The notes under the pieces: generated by a model
Database searches by the model: none
Told to the model about the DNA's origin: nothing
Seen by the model: only the letters and a program-made list of their open reading frames with translations
Program-made: the position numbers and the translations under genes
Assembly (NCBI RefSeq): GCF_002441655.1
Contig: NZ_JXJU01000007.1
Span: 1 to 64,000 of the forward strand
DNA length: 64,000 bases
Direction of reading: 5' to 3'
Origin: Lactococcus fujiensis JCM 16395
GTDB taxonomy: Bacteria > Bacillota > Bacilli > Lactobacillales > Streptococcaceae
Shown here: positions 1-8,229 of the stretch, one piece after another
How positions within the stretch are numbered: the first letter of the stretch is position 1
Layout: each line of letters begins with the position of its first letter

Positions 1-24
1 GCGGTTCGATCCCGTTAACTCCCA
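1..24 (+). tRNA. 3' end of a tRNA, possibly tRNA-Val (cut by window start)
   Basis: Only the T-arm and the 3' acceptor strand are present. The T-loop TTCGATC is flanked by GCGG and CCGTT, followed by the acceptor strand AACTCCC and discriminator A; no CCA is encoded. The matching 5' acceptor strand would be GGGAGTT, which from memory fits streptococcal tRNA-Val, but the anticodon lies outside the window, so the identity is a guess. It is the first visible member of the tRNA array that continues to 462. Confidence 0.75.
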
Positions 25-50
25 TGGTTTTAGAACCAATTTAATATTTT

Positions 51-131
51 GGAAGGGTAGCGAAGAGGCTAAACGCGGCGGACTGTAAATCCGCTCCTTC
101 GGGTTCGGAGGTTCGAATCCTCTCCCTTCCA
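51..131 (+). tRNA. tRNA-Tyr (GTA)
   Basis: The acceptor stem GGAAGGG pairs with CCCTTCC. The anticodon loop holds GTA, and a long variable arm (CTCCTTCGGG region) marks a class II tRNA as expected for bacterial tyrosine tRNA. The T-loop is TTCGAAT. No CCA is encoded; the 3' base given is discriminator A. Confidence 0.97.
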
Positions 132-139
132 TAATTTGT

Positions 140-210
140 ACGGGCATCGTATAAAGGTAGTACAAAGGTCTCCAAAACCTTTAGTGTGGGTTCAATTCCT
201 ACTGCCCGTG
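140..210 (+). tRNA. tRNA-Trp (CCA)
   Basis: The acceptor stem ACGGGCA pairs with TGCCCGT and the discriminator is G. The anticodon loop CTCCAAA gives anticodon CCA, and the T-loop is TTCAATT. It lies 8 nt downstream of tRNA-Tyr in the same array. Confidence 0.97.
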
Positions 211-221
211 TTTTTGAATAT

Positions 222-295
222 GGCGGATGTGGTGAAGTGGTTAACACATCGGTTTGTGGTACCGACATGCGTGGGTTCGATTCCCATCATCCGCC
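222..295 (+). tRNA. tRNA-His (GTG)
   Basis: The anticodon is GTG inside the loop TTGTGGT. An extra 5' G (position -1) opposite C73 is the histidine identity feature. The acceptor stem is GCGGATG with CATCCGC. Confidence 0.96.
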
Positions 296-300
296 TATTT

Positions 301-372
301 TGGGATATAGCCAAGCGGTAAGGCAAGGGACTTTGACTCCCTCATGCGCTAGTTCGAATCTAGCTATCCCAG
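301..372 (+). tRNA. tRNA-Gln (TTG)
   Basis: The acceptor stem TGGGATA pairs with TATCCCA, the anticodon is TTG and the discriminator is G. It is packed 5 nt after tRNA-His. Confidence 0.96.
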
Positions 373-378
373 TCTGTA

Positions 379-462
379 GCCGAAGTGGCGGAATAGGCAG
401 ACGCGCCAGACTCAAAATCTGGTGATGGCAACATCGTGCCGGTTCGACCCCGGCCTTCGGCA
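379..462 (+). tRNA. tRNA-Leu (CAA)
   Basis: The acceptor stem GCCGAAG pairs with CTTCGGC. The anticodon loop CTCAAAA gives CAA, and a long variable arm (TGATGGCAACATCG) is present. It is the last gene of the array before the terminator. Confidence 0.96.
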
Positions 463-470
463 TAAGTAAA

Positions 471-495
471 AGAGAACAGGTGTTCTCTTTTTTTT
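471..495 (+). terminator. Rho-independent terminator of the tRNA array
   Basis: The stem AGAGAAC / GTTCTCT with a 4-nt loop is followed by a run of T residues. It lies 8 nt after the last tRNA and just past the 3' end of the convergent ATPase gene. Confidence 0.85.
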
Positions 496-497
496 GT

Positions 498-3113
498 TTA
501 TGTGATAAATTTTTCATTTTTTCTGTTTAGGACAAATTTATATAAATCAATTGATAGGACACTCGTAATTGCAAGCACAATTGCCAATAACCAATGCAGT
601 GAGCTTATTGGAACGAGATTTAAAATTTTACTGAGTGGATTTAATTGTGTGAATAAGATCGTTGCTATCAATGAAGTAATGGTCATTAAGTTAATCATTT
701 TGTTTCTTATTTTATTTTTACTGAATATTGAATAGTTACTTCGTGCATTATAAACGTTGAGGGTTGATGCTAGGGTCAATACAATGAAGGCCATCGTTTG
801 TCCGATTGCATGATTGGGAGAAATTCCATTTAGAGTTACAAAATTTCCTAATATAAATCCTAAAAGTGAGGTTAGGATAAAACTTAGAGAACATGCCATG
901 ATTCGCTTTCCAACACCTCTTGAAAATAAACTTTCTGTAACACCAATTGGATTTTGATTCATAATTTCAGAATCTGCTTGTTCTCTTGAAAGTCCCAACC
1001 CCGGAATTCCATCAGCAACAACATTGATATAGAGTAATTGCATCCCTGTAAGTGGCATTCCCCAGCCTGCTAGGGCGCCGAGTAGCATGATAAAAATTTC
1101 AGCGATATTTGCTGAAAGTAGATAATAAATTGTTTTCTTGATGTTTACGTAGACACGTCTGCCTTCTTTAATCGCTGCCACAATTGTTGCAAAATTGTCA
1201 TCAGTTAAAATGATATCTGAAGCTGATTTTGAAACTTCAGTACCAGTGATTCCCATTGCGGTACCAACATCGGCTGCTCGTAAGGAAGGAGCATCATTAA
1301 CACCGTCTCCTGTCATTGCGACAATTTGTTCCTTTTTTTGCCATGCTTTAACTATACGGAGCTTGTCTTCAGGACTGACACGAGCATAGACACTAATTTT
1401 TTCAAGTTGTTGGTCTAGGATTTCTTCTGTCATACCTGATAGTGAAACACCATCAACAACTAGGTCTCCTTCTCGATAGATATCTAGCTCTTGAGCGATG
1501 GCTTTTGCGGTAAGTGCGTGATCTCCTGTAATCATTAGTGGTTTAATTCCTGCATGTCGTGCGTCTTTAACTGCTTGCTCTGATTCTGGTCGAGGTGGAT
1601 CAATCATTCCGATAATCCCCAAAAATGTCTGATTTTCTTCAATATCTTCAAGATTTTGGGGAATCTCAGAGATTCTTTTGTAGGAGAGTGCAAGAACACG
1701 GAGAGCTTTATCAGCGAACTGATTGTGAACCATGCTTGCTTGCGGGTCGTCAGGTATAATTCGATCAAATGCCCCTTTTGTCAATACTAAAAATTTGTCT
1801 TTTGAATTGTTGTCAGCAATGACAACGGTCATTTTTTTTCGTCGAGAGTCAAATGGAAGCTCTGCTAACCGTTCTGGTTGATTCTGGGGGTCATACAGCC
1901 CCTTTTCTATCATGAATTGGATAATTGCTGCCTCGGTCGGATCACCATGAATAGCCCACTCAGAATCGATTTGATGGGCACTTGCATTTGAAGCAAATGA
2001 AAAATAAGTCATTAATTGCTTTTCATCACTGGATAATTCGCCTGAATCCCAAATTTTTCCTGATTTTTCCCAAATTTTTTGGATAGTCATTTTATTTTGG
2101 GTGAGTGTACCTGTTTTATCAGAGGCAATAATAGTTGCATTTCCAAGTGTTTCAACGGAAGGGATATTTCTAACGATGGCATTTTTTCTTGCCATATTTT
2201 CGACGCCATAAATTAAACTTAGGGTAACAATTACAGGCAGTGTTTCTGGCACAGCTGCAATACCGAGGACAACAGCAGTCATCAAGTTATCCATCACCGG
2301 AATGGTATTCATGAAATAATTGACGGCAAAAATAATTGCACCAGCAATAAAGGCGATCACTGTTAACCGTTTTGCTAATAAATCAATGCGATTCTGTAAG
2401 GGAGTTTTTTCTTTAATTTGTGATTCTAGCAGCTCTGCAATTTGCCCCATTTGTGATTGAGAGCCAACTGCTACGACAATACCTGTAGCGGTTCCATTTA
2501 AAATATTTGTTCCAGAGAAAACCATATTTAACTGGTCTCCAATTGGGACCCCTACTTTTGTTGTAAAGTCAGCATCTTTGTTAATTGGTTCAGATTCACC
2601 TGTAAGTGAGGATTCGTCTATTTGAAGGGCATTTGCTTTAATAAGCCTAATGTCTGCTCCAACCTGCATGCCAGGAGCCAATTCAATAAGATCCCCGCAA
2701 ACAAGTTCATTCGATGGGATAACTTGTTTTACACTGTCACGTATCACGGTCGAAGAAGGAGAGGATAGTTTTTTTAAGGCTGATAAGGCCGTTTCTGCAC
2801 GATTTTCTTGGTAAATTGCAATCGAAATATTAATAAGTATGATGAGCAGAACGATAGCCGTTTTAATAAAATTTTGATCGTTAATTGCTGCAAGATAAGC
2901 AGATAATCCGGCCACGAAAAGTAAAATCATGTTCATTAATTCGAATAAATGACTTTTTATTTTGTGAAAAATAGAATCATTTTTCTCTTCAACAAATGTA
3001 TTTGGACCATATTTTTCTCGTTGCATAGACACATGATCATCTTCTAAGCCGCTTTTGGGGTCTGTTGAATAAAATTTTATGATTTCTTTGATGTTTTGAT
3101 TGGAAAAATTCAT
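498..3113 (-). CDS. P-type cation-transporting ATPase (P2A, Ca2+-ATPase-like)
   Basis: This 871-residue membrane pump probably exports a divalent cation with ATP. It carries the actuator TGES (about residues 171-174), the phosphorylation motif DKTGTLT (about 332-338), KGAF in the nucleotide domain and TGDGVND in the hinge. M5 keeps the Asn and Glu of SERCA. M4 reads PETLP instead of PEGLP, and M6 reads NVVADG, so the Thr of the SERCA NxxTD site is Ala; ion specificity is therefore uncertain. The start is supported by GAGGAG upstream. It is convergent with the tRNA array and divergent from rocS. The promoter holds two overlapping AT-rich palindromes. Confidence 0.9.
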   Translation of the reverse strand: MNFSNQNIKEIIKFYSTDPKSGLEDDHVSMQREKYGPNTFVEEKNDSIFHKIKSHLFELMNMILLFVAGLSAYLAAINDQNFIKTAIVLLIILINISIAIYQENRAETALSALKKLSSPSSTVIRDSVKQVIPSNELVCGDLIELAPGMQVGADIRLIKANALQIDESSLTGESEPINKDADFTTKVGVPIGDQLNMVFSGTNILNGTATGIVVAVGSQSQMGQIAELLESQIKEKTPLQNRIDLLAKRLTVIAFIAGAIIFAVNYFMNTIPVMDNLMTAVVLGIAAVPETLPVIVTLSLIYGVENMARKNAIVRNIPSVETLGNATIIASDKTGTLTQNKMTIQKIWEKSGKIWDSGELSSDEKQLMTYFSFASNASAHQIDSEWAIHGDPTEAAIIQFMIEKGLYDPQNQPERLAELPFDSRRKKMTVVIADNNSKDKFLVLTKGAFDRIIPDDPQASMVHNQFADKALRVLALSYKRISEIPQNLEDIEENQTFLGIIGMIDPPRPESEQAVKDARHAGIKPLMITGDHALTAKAIAQELDIYREGDLVVDGVSLSGMTEEILDQQLEKISVYARVSPEDKLRIVKAWQKKEQIVAMTGDGVNDAPSLRAADVGTAMGITGTEVSKSASDIILTDDNFATIVAAIKEGRRVYVNIKKTIYYLLSANIAEIFIMLLGALAGWGMPLTGMQLLYINVVADGIPGLGLSREQADSEIMNQNPIGVTESLFSRGVGKRIMACSLSFILTSLLGFILGNFVTLNGISPNHAIGQTMAFIVLTLASTLNVYNARSNYSIFSKNKIRNKMINLMTITSLIATILFTQLNPLSKILNLVPISSLHWLLAIVLAITSVLSIDLYKFVLNRKNEKFIT

Positions 3114-3128
3114 TTGGAACTCCTCTTT

Positions 3129-3156
3129 TTATAATATAATTATAATTTTATTATAA
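3129..3156 (-). promoter_or_regulatory. Promoter region of the P-type ATPase with two overlapping 7-3-7 palindromes
   Basis: TTATAAT-N3-ATTATAA occurs twice, at 3129-3145 and 3140-3156, sharing six bases and phased by 11 bp. It resembles a Fur/PerR-type box but has a 3-bp instead of a 1-bp centre. TATAAT hexamers on the minus strand fall inside it, so a bound protein would block the ATPase promoter. The region is AT-rich, so chance symmetry is possible. Confidence 0.4.
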
Positions 3157-3210
3157 TATTTATCTCATTTTTATTAGAATGATATACTTGCCTAACTTTT
3201 TTTGATAAAT

Positions 3211-3240
3211 TTACAAAAATCGCTGAAAATATGATATTAT
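3211..3240 (+). promoter_or_regulatory. rocS promoter
   Basis: TTACAA (3211-3216) and TATTAT (3235-3240) are separated by 18 bp. The predicted start of transcription coincides with the ATG at 3248 and no ribosome binding site is visible, so the mRNA is probably leaderless. Confidence 0.55.
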
Positions 3241-3247
3241 AGACATT

Positions 3248-3736
3248 ATGGAAACAAAAACAGTTAGTGAGTTAGCAGAACTCTTTGGGGTGACACGACA
3301 AGCGATGAACAAGCGTGTAAAAACACTTGATAGTCAATTCGTGGAAAAAAATGAGAAAAATGTGACTGTCGTGAATTTACAGGGAATTCATGAATTGGAA
3401 AATTTGTACGGAAAAATTGTAACTGCTGAGGCTGAAGTAGTTGAACAACATGAAGTTGCTGTCAAATCTGATGACAGTGCTGTTTTTGAAATGCTTTCAA
3501 GCTTTATGAAGGATAAAAATATAGAAATTGACCGATTGCAACAACAATTGACAATGAAAGATGAGCAGTTATCAACCAAGGATGCGCAAATTGCTGAAAA
3601 AGATCAGCAAATTAAGAAACAACAAGAGCTAATGGATAAGGCTTTAACAGATCAAAAGGAATTTCTGGCTGAAATTCAAAAAGAAATCAGTCTCGAAAAA
3701 AATAAAGGGTTCTTTGCCCGCTTGTTCAACAAATAG
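3248..3736 (+). CDS. rocS: RocS-like chromosome segregation protein (wHTH, coiled coil, amphipathic tail)
   Basis: The 162-residue protein has an N-terminal winged-helix DNA-binding segment (residues 1-60, TVSELAELFGVTRQAMNKRV). A long heptad-rich coiled coil follows (about 90-145), and the Lys/Phe-rich tail GFFARLFNK looks like a membrane-binding amphipathic helix. This order matches streptococcal RocS, which links DNA to the membrane during chromosome segregation, and DUF536/RepX-type plasmid proteins. The gene stands alone between its own promoter and a terminator. The ATG lies 7 nt after the -10 box with no Shine-Dalgarno sequence. The function is inferred from architecture. Confidence 0.75.
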   Translation: METKTVSELAELFGVTRQAMNKRVKTLDSQFVEKNEKNVTVVNLQGIHELENLYGKIVTAEAEVVEQHEVAVKSDDSAVFEMLSSFMKDKNIEIDRLQQQLTMKDEQLSTKDAQIAEKDQQIKKQQELMDKALTDQKEFLAEIQKEISLEKNKGFFARLFNK

Positions 3737-3760
3737 AATATTAATTGGTAATTATTTTTT

Positions 3761-3784
3761 AGCCCTCTTCAGGGGCTTTTTTAA
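3761..3784 (+). terminator. Terminator of rocS
   Basis: AGCCCT-cttc-AGGGGCT is followed by TTTTTT, 24 nt downstream of the rocS stop codon. Confidence 0.8.
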
Positions 3785-3883
3785 ATCTATTGTCAAAAAT
3801 AAAAGGGATAATTTTAATGACATCGTTTTCATTAGGTATACATTCATTATCCGCGATACTAAGCCATTTTCAGTAGTTTGCTC

Positions 3884-3911
3884 TTGCAAAAATCTCAAAA
3901 AGTGATAAAAT
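3884..3911 (+). promoter_or_regulatory. gapA promoter
   Basis: TTGCAA (3884-3889), a 16-bp spacer and an extended -10 TGATAAAAT (TAAAAT at 3906-3911) precede gapA, leaving a leader of about 80 nt. The rest of 3785-3997 shows no further gene. Confidence 0.6.
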
Positions 3912-3997
3912 AATAATGTAAGTTAAATAATTAACTTAGTCAATTAAGGGGAGAAATCCTTTTATAAAATTAAATCCCTATAAGGAGGCAACTACTC

Positions 3998-5011
3998 ATG
4001 GTAGTTAAAGTTGGTATTAACGGTTTCGGTCGTATCGGACGTCTTGCTTTCCGTCGTATTCAAAACGTTGAAGGTGTTGAAGTTGCGGCAATTAACGATC
4101 TTACAGATCCAGCAATGCTTGCACACTTGTTGAAATATGATTCAACTCAAGGTAAATTCGACGGTTCAGTTGAAGTTGCTGAAGGTGGATTCAACGTTAA
4201 CGGAAAATTTGTTAAAGTTACTCAAGAACGTGACCCAGAACAAATCAACTGGGCAGCTGAAGGCGTAGAAATCGTCCTTGAAGCTACTGGTTTCTTTGCA
4301 ACTAAAGATGCTGCTGAAAAACACTTGCACGCTAATGGCGGAGCTAAGAAAGTTGTTATCACTGCACCTGGTGGATCAGACGTTAAAACTATCGTTTTCA
4401 ACACTAACCACGATGTCTTGACTGGTGAAGAAACTGTTATCTCAGCTGGTTCATGTACAACTAACTGTCTTGCACCAATGGCTGACGCTCTTAACAAGAA
4501 CTTCGGTATCAAAGTTGGTACAATGACTACAGTTCACTCATACACTGGTGACCAAATGTTGCTTGATGGACCACACCGTAAAGGTGACTTCCGTCGTGCA
4601 CGTGCTGCTGCAGTTAACATCGTTCCTAACTCAACTGGTGCTGCTAAAGCTATCGGTCTTGTATTGCCAGAACTCCAAGGCAAACTCCAAGGTCACGCAC
4701 AACGTGTTGCAACACCAACTGGATCATTGACTGAACTTGTTTCAATCCTTGATAAGAAAGTTACTGTTGATGAAATCAACGCAGCTATGAAAGCTGTTGA
4801 AAATGATTCATTCGGTTACAATGCTGACCAAATCGTTTCATCTGATATCATTGGTGAAAGCCACGGTTCAATCTTTGACCCAACTCAAACAGAAGTTACT
4901 ACTGTTGGTGACGATCAACTCGTTAAAACAGTTGCTTGGTACGACAATGAAATGTCTTACACTTCACAACTTGTTCGTACTCTTGAATACTTTGCTTCAA
5001 TCGCTAAATAA
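3998..5011 (+). CDS. gapA: Glyceraldehyde-3-phosphate dehydrogenase, type I
   Basis: The 337-residue cytoplasmic enzyme oxidises glyceraldehyde-3-phosphate to 1,3-bisphosphoglycerate with NAD in glycolysis. The N-terminal Rossmann motif [10 protein letters not shown] is followed by the catalytic SCTTNCLAP segment (about residues 152-160) and the C-terminal WYDNEMSY motif. A strong AAGGAGG site lies 8 nt before the ATG. Codon use is visibly more optimised than in neighbouring genes, as expected for one of the most abundant proteins. It is monocistronic, with its own promoter and terminator. Confidence 0.98.
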   Translation: MVVKVGINGFGRIGRLAFRRIQNVEGVEVAAINDLTDPAMLAHLLKYDSTQGKFDGSVEVAEGGFNVNGKFVKVTQERDPEQINWAAEGVEIVLEATGFFATKDAAEKHLHANGGAKKVVITAPGGSDVKTIVFNTNHDVLTGEETVISAGSCTTNCLAPMADALNKNFGIKVGTMTTVHSYTGDQMLLDGPHRKGDFRRARAAAVNIVPNSTGAAKAIGLVLPELQGKLQGHAQRVATPTGSLTELVSILDKKVTVDEINAAMKAVENDSFGYNADQIVSSDIIGESHGSIFDPTQTEVTTVGDDQLVKTVAWYDNEMSYTSQLVRTLEYFASIAK

Positions 5012-5031
5012 TCAGATTTACGATAGAGAAA

Positions 5032-5057
5032 AAATCAGTTTCGGCTGATTTTTTTTG
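5032..5057 (+). terminator. Terminator of gapA
   Basis: AAATCAG-tttcgg-CTGATTT is followed by a T-run, about 20 nt after the gapA stop codon. Confidence 0.85.
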
Positions 5058-5074
5058 TTTTTCTATTATATTAA

Positions 5075-5103
5075 TTGCGATTTATCCGTTTTCATAATAT
5101 AAT
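5075..5103 (+). promoter_or_regulatory. Promoter of the immunity-like gene
   Basis: TTGCGA (5075-5080), a 17-bp spacer and a perfect TATAAT (5098-5103) lie just upstream of the AGAAGGGAG ribosome binding site of the gene at 5125. Confidence 0.75.
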
Positions 5104-5124
5104 ATAGTGTAAGAAGGGAGCAAA

Positions 5125-5430
5125 ATGCAGATAATTGAAGAAGGTGAGCAAGCTTTTTTTAGAAAAATTGCTAAGTCCATTGAAATTCAAGGGCTTCGTG
5201 AAGATGATCGGCAGTTACTCCTAAATGCCAAGAAAAAAATTGAAGATGGTTATGAATGGCGAGAAACTTTGTTAGGGTTATTGACCAATTTGAATGCAGA
5301 GGCCATGGCCTTGAAACTTTCTCCAGGATTGCGTGAATTTTATAGTTTGCTTTATAATAATCGTGCGAGCCTTGAGGATTTAAAACACGATATCAAGGGA
5401 TCAATGACATTGTTGATGATTTTTGATTAA
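5125..5430 (+). CDS. Putative bacteriocin immunity protein (LciA / enterocin A immunity-like)
   Basis: The 101-residue protein is predicted to be all helical, charged and without a signal peptide or membrane segment. Read against my memory of lactococcin A immunity protein LciA, it shares the length, the helix pattern, an LREDDRQLLLNAKKK-type second helix and the SLLYNNRAS stretch where LciA has FITSSKAS. Such proteins protect against pediocin-like or lactococcin bacteriocins by binding the Man-PTS receptor complex. No bacteriocin precursor or exporter is nearby, so this would be an orphan immunity gene. AAGGGAG lies 6 nt before the ATG. The assignment is tentative. Confidence 0.5.
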   Translation: MQIIEEGEQAFFRKIAKSIEIQGLREDDRQLLLNAKKKIEDGYEWRETLLGLLTNLNAEAMALKLSPGLREFYSLLYNNRASLEDLKHDIKGSMTLLMIFD

Positions 5431-5464
5431 ATTTAAAATAGTAAAAAACAATAAATAAGAGAAT

Positions 5465-5516
5465 CTGTCAGCAACACTCAATCGATTGGCCTTGCTGATG
5501 GGTTTTTTGTTATAAT
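5465..5516 (+). terminator. Terminator of the immunity-like gene, fused to the recG promoter
   Basis: CTGTCAGCAA pairs (with two wobbles) with TTGCTGATGG across a 17-nt loop and is followed by TTTTTT (5503-5508). The last T of this run begins an extended -10 TGTTATAAT (TATAAT at 5511-5516) that serves recG, so terminator and promoter are directly joined. Confidence 0.6.
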
Positions 5517-5522
5517 AAGGGT

Positions 5523-7538
5523 ATGAAACTTACGGACAGTGTTCAATTTTTGAAGGGTGTGGGGCCGAAAGCTGCGGAGAATTTCCATAAGCTCGGCTTG
5601 TTTACACTTGAAGATTTACTCCTTTATTTTCCTTTTCGATATGAGGATTTTGCAAGTCGATCAGTATTTGATTTACTTGACGGTGAGAAAGCTACTATTT
5701 CAGGGGAAGTAGTGACACCAGCAAATGTTCAATATTATGGGTTCAAGAGGAATCGATTAACATTTAAAATAAAACAAGAGGAAGCGGTCATTGGCGTTAG
5801 CTTTTTTAACCAGCCCTATTTGGCAGACAAAGTTGTTGTTGGGCAAGAAATAGCAATTTATGGAAAATGGGAACAGAAAAAGCAACAGTTATCAGGGATT
5901 AAAATTATTGTCAGTACGGATAAAACAGAAGATGGCCTTGGTTTTGAACCTGTTTACCATTTAGTGGCAGGTCTTAAACAAGCAACGCTTGTTAAAGCAA
6001 TTCAGCAAGTACTTGATGATGGCTTGTTAGATCAATTAGAAGAAAATTTACCTGTTTACTTATTGAAAAAATATCGTTTAATGAGCAGAAGGGAAGCTGT
6101 TCAAGCAATGCATTTTCCAAAGGATATGGAGGCTCACAAACAAGCTTTAAGGCGCGTGAAATTTGAAGAGTTATTCTTATTCCAACTTAAGCTACAAGCC
6201 CTGAAAAACAAAGAAAAAACGGGTCAGACCGGTCTACAAATAGTTTTTAATGATAAAGAAGTTGCTGATAAAATTGCACAATTACCTTATGAACTTACGG
6301 GTGGGCAATCTTCAGCACTGACAGAAATTTTGAATGACATGTCAAGCCCATATCACATGAATCGATTACTGCAAGGTGATGTAGGTTCAGGAAAAACAGT
6401 TGTTGCCAGTTTGGCAATGTACGCGGCTTGTTTAGCCAATTATCAAGCAGCAATTATGGTGCCGACGGAGATTTTAGCGCGTCAACACGTTGCTAATTTA
6501 CGTCAACTTTTTCCAGAGTTGAAAATCGCCTTATTGGTCAGTGGATTGAAAGCAGCTGAAAAACGCCAAACCCTTGAAGAAATAGCGACTGGACGTAGTC
6601 ACATGATTGTTGGAACACATGCCTTGATTCAAAACGATGTGAATTACTACCGTCTTGGCCTAGTTGTGACCGATGAACAGCATCGTTTTGGTGTAAATCA
6701 ACGTAAAGTGTTCCGTGAAAAGGGACAAAACCCGGATGTTTTAATGATGACAGCTACCCCAATACCGCGAACACTTGCTATCACTGCTTTTGGTGATATG
6801 GATGTTTCTATAATTAATGAGCTTCCTAAAGGTCGTCAACCTATTACAACACGTTGGATTAAGCATGAACAGTTTGATGAAGTTTTAAAATGGATCAAGG
6901 ATGAATTACAAAATGGCGCCCAAGTCTATTTTATTTCGCCACTTATCGAAGAATCCGAGGCCTTGGATTTAAAAAATGCAGTTGCACTTTATGACGAACT
7001 AACGGATTATTTTGGTCTTTTTGCCAAAATTGGGCTTTTACACGGAAAAATGAAAGCAGATGAAAAAGATCAAGTCATGCAAGATTTTAAAGCACGAAAA
7101 CTTGATATTTTAGTCTCAACCACGGTTATTGAGGTTGGTGTTGATGTTCCTAATGCTACAATTATGGTAATTATGGATGCTGACCGTTTTGGTCTTTCTC
7201 AATTACATCAGCTTAGAGGTCGTGTTGGCCGAGGAAGCAAAAAATCATATACAATATTAGTTGCTAATCCAAAGTCAGAAACAGGAAAACAACGCATGAA
7301 AATTATGACAGAAACACAAAATGGTTTCACACTGGCTGAAGAGGATTTAAAAATGAGAGGCTCGGGTGAGATATTTGGCATACGGCAATCGGGGATTCCT
7401 GAGTTTCTTGTTGCTGATTTGGTAGACGATTACAATATCTTAGAAGTTGCCCGTTCAGAGGCGGCTGGAATTTTCAAGCACAGTGAAGATTTTAAGGACT
7501 TGCTTGCTAGAATTGATGTGAATGGTGGCTTTGACTAA
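5523..7538 (+). CDS. recG: ATP-dependent DNA helicase RecG
   Basis: The 671-residue cytoplasmic superfamily 2 helicase remodels stalled replication forks and Holliday junctions. An N-terminal wedge/OB domain (about 1-230) precedes helicase motif I GDVGSGKT, motif II DEQH (typical of RecG), motif III TATPIPRT and motif VI QLRGRVGR. Length is normal for the family. The ATG is only 6 nt after TATAAT and AAGGG lies directly against it, so it is probably translated from a leaderless transcript. No terminator is evident before the next tRNA gene; an AT-rich hairpin lies at 7575-7601. Confidence 0.97.
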   Translation: MKLTDSVQFLKGVGPKAAENFHKLGLFTLEDLLLYFPFRYEDFASRSVFDLLDGEKATISGEVVTPANVQYYGFKRNRLTFKIKQEEAVIGVSFFNQPYLADKVVVGQEIAIYGKWEQKKQQLSGIKIIVSTDKTEDGLGFEPVYHLVAGLKQATLVKAIQQVLDDGLLDQLEENLPVYLLKKYRLMSRREAVQAMHFPKDMEAHKQALRRVKFEELFLFQLKLQALKNKEKTGQTGLQIVFNDKEVADKIAQLPYELTGGQSSALTEILNDMSSPYHMNRLLQGDVGSGKTVVASLAMYAACLANYQAAIMVPTEILARQHVANLRQLFPELKIALLVSGLKAAEKRQTLEEIATGRSHMIVGTHALIQNDVNYYRLGLVVTDEQHRFGVNQRKVFREKGQNPDVLMMTATPIPRTLAITAFGDMDVSIINELPKGRQPITTRWIKHEQFDEVLKWIKDELQNGAQVYFISPLIEESEALDLKNAVALYDELTDYFGLFAKIGLLHGKMKADEKDQVMQDFKARKLDILVSTTVIEVGVDVPNATIMVIMDADRFGLSQLHQLRGRVGRGSKKSYTILVANPKSETGKQRMKIMTETQNGFTLAEEDLKMRGSGEIFGIRQSGIPEFLVADLVDDYNILEVARSEAAGIFKHSEDFKDLLARIDVNGGFD

Positions 7539-7625
7539 TGCAAGGTTTCTTGTGAAACAACCGAAATAAATGCCTTATTAAAAACGAACAATTTTTAATA
7601 AATTGGCAAAAAAATGAGTTAATTC

Positions 7626-7654
7626 TTGACCTTTCTCCCTCAAAATGGTATTAT
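7626..7654 (+). promoter_or_regulatory. Promoter of tRNA-Leu
   Basis: TTGACC (7626-7631), a 17-bp spacer and TATTAT (7649-7654) end 16 nt before the tRNA gene. Confidence 0.75.
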
Positions 7655-7670
7655 AGTTGAGTACTGTTTT

Positions 7671-7756
7671 GCGGTGGTGGCGGAATTGGCAGACGCGCAG
7701 GATTAAGGATCCTGTGGCCGCTTTAGGCTGTAAGGGTTCAAGTCCCTTCCACCGCA
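7671..7756 (+). tRNA. tRNA-Leu (AAG)
   Basis: The acceptor stem GCGGTGG pairs with CCACCGC. The anticodon stem CAGGA/TCCTG encloses TTAAGGA, giving anticodon AAG (A34 presumably modified to inosine). The variable arm is long. The gene stands alone with its own promoter and terminator. Confidence 0.95.
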
Positions 7757-7761
7757 TTCTT

Positions 7762-7788
7762 AAAATGAGCCAAGGCTCATTTTTTTTA
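7762..7788 (+). terminator. Terminator of tRNA-Leu
   Basis: AAAATGAGCC-aa-GGCTCATTTT is followed by TTTT, starting 6 nt after the tRNA. Confidence 0.88.
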
Positions 7789-7819
7789 TCAAAAATAATT
7801 AAGGAAGACGTTGTTTCTT

Positions 7820-7857
7820 AATAAAATAAAAAGGCTGATTAGCCTTTTTATTTTATT
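7820..7857 (-). terminator. Terminator of the small-protein operon
   Basis: A perfect inverted repeat of about 17 bp around GATT (arms ending AAAAAGGCT and AGCCTTTTT) overlaps the stop codon of the leftward gene at 7848 and is followed by T residues on the minus strand. It could also stop rightward transcription. Confidence 0.8.
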
Positions 7858-8183
7858 TTTAAATCCTCGATTTGTTTTCGTAGCTCATCAACTTCGGTTT
7901 GTAAGTCATGTTTTATTTGGGAGTGATCAAGTTCTGCTTTTAATTCGGTATCAGTCATTAGAGATAGATATTTATGAGCGGGAATGTATGGAATTGCTTT
8001 GCTATTTTTCCAGAATAGGTATAATGCGAAAGCAATAATTACAAATAATAATATCATCATGATTCCCCATCCATTTAATAGTGTTTGTGCAAAGTGATTG
8101 TCTGGAGAGGAGGTTCTGAGTGCGTTTCCGCACCAGCTATTTGCCGTTCTATAATTACTGCTATTATTCCATTTTGACATCAT
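7848..8183 (-). CDS. Small single-pass membrane protein with C-terminal coiled coil, function unknown
   Basis: I do not recognise a named family. The roughly 111-residue protein has a polar N-terminus (about 40 residues), one transmembrane helix (MMILLFVIIAFALYLFW, about 42-58) and a charged C-terminal segment with heptads (TEVDELRKQIEDLKIK). I chose the ATG at 8183 because AAGGA lies 9 nt upstream; an in-frame TTG at 8189 is possible. It is the last gene of a three-gene leftward cluster with two other small exported or membrane proteins, suggesting a shared envelope role. Confidence 0.65.
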   Translation of the reverse strand: MMSKWNNSSNYRTANSWCGNALRTSSPDNHFAQTLLNGWGIMMILLFVIIAFALYLFWKNSKAIPYIPAHKYLSLMTDTELKAELDHSQIKHDLQTEVDELRKQIEDLKIK

Positions 8184-8229
8184 TTCCAAAAATCCTTACT
8201 TTTTCTTTTTCTAAATCATCTAATCTTTT

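Noticed and set aside
136-517. Overlapping open frames across the tRNA array on both strands
   Set aside because: They only read through tRNA genes and lack ribosome binding sites.
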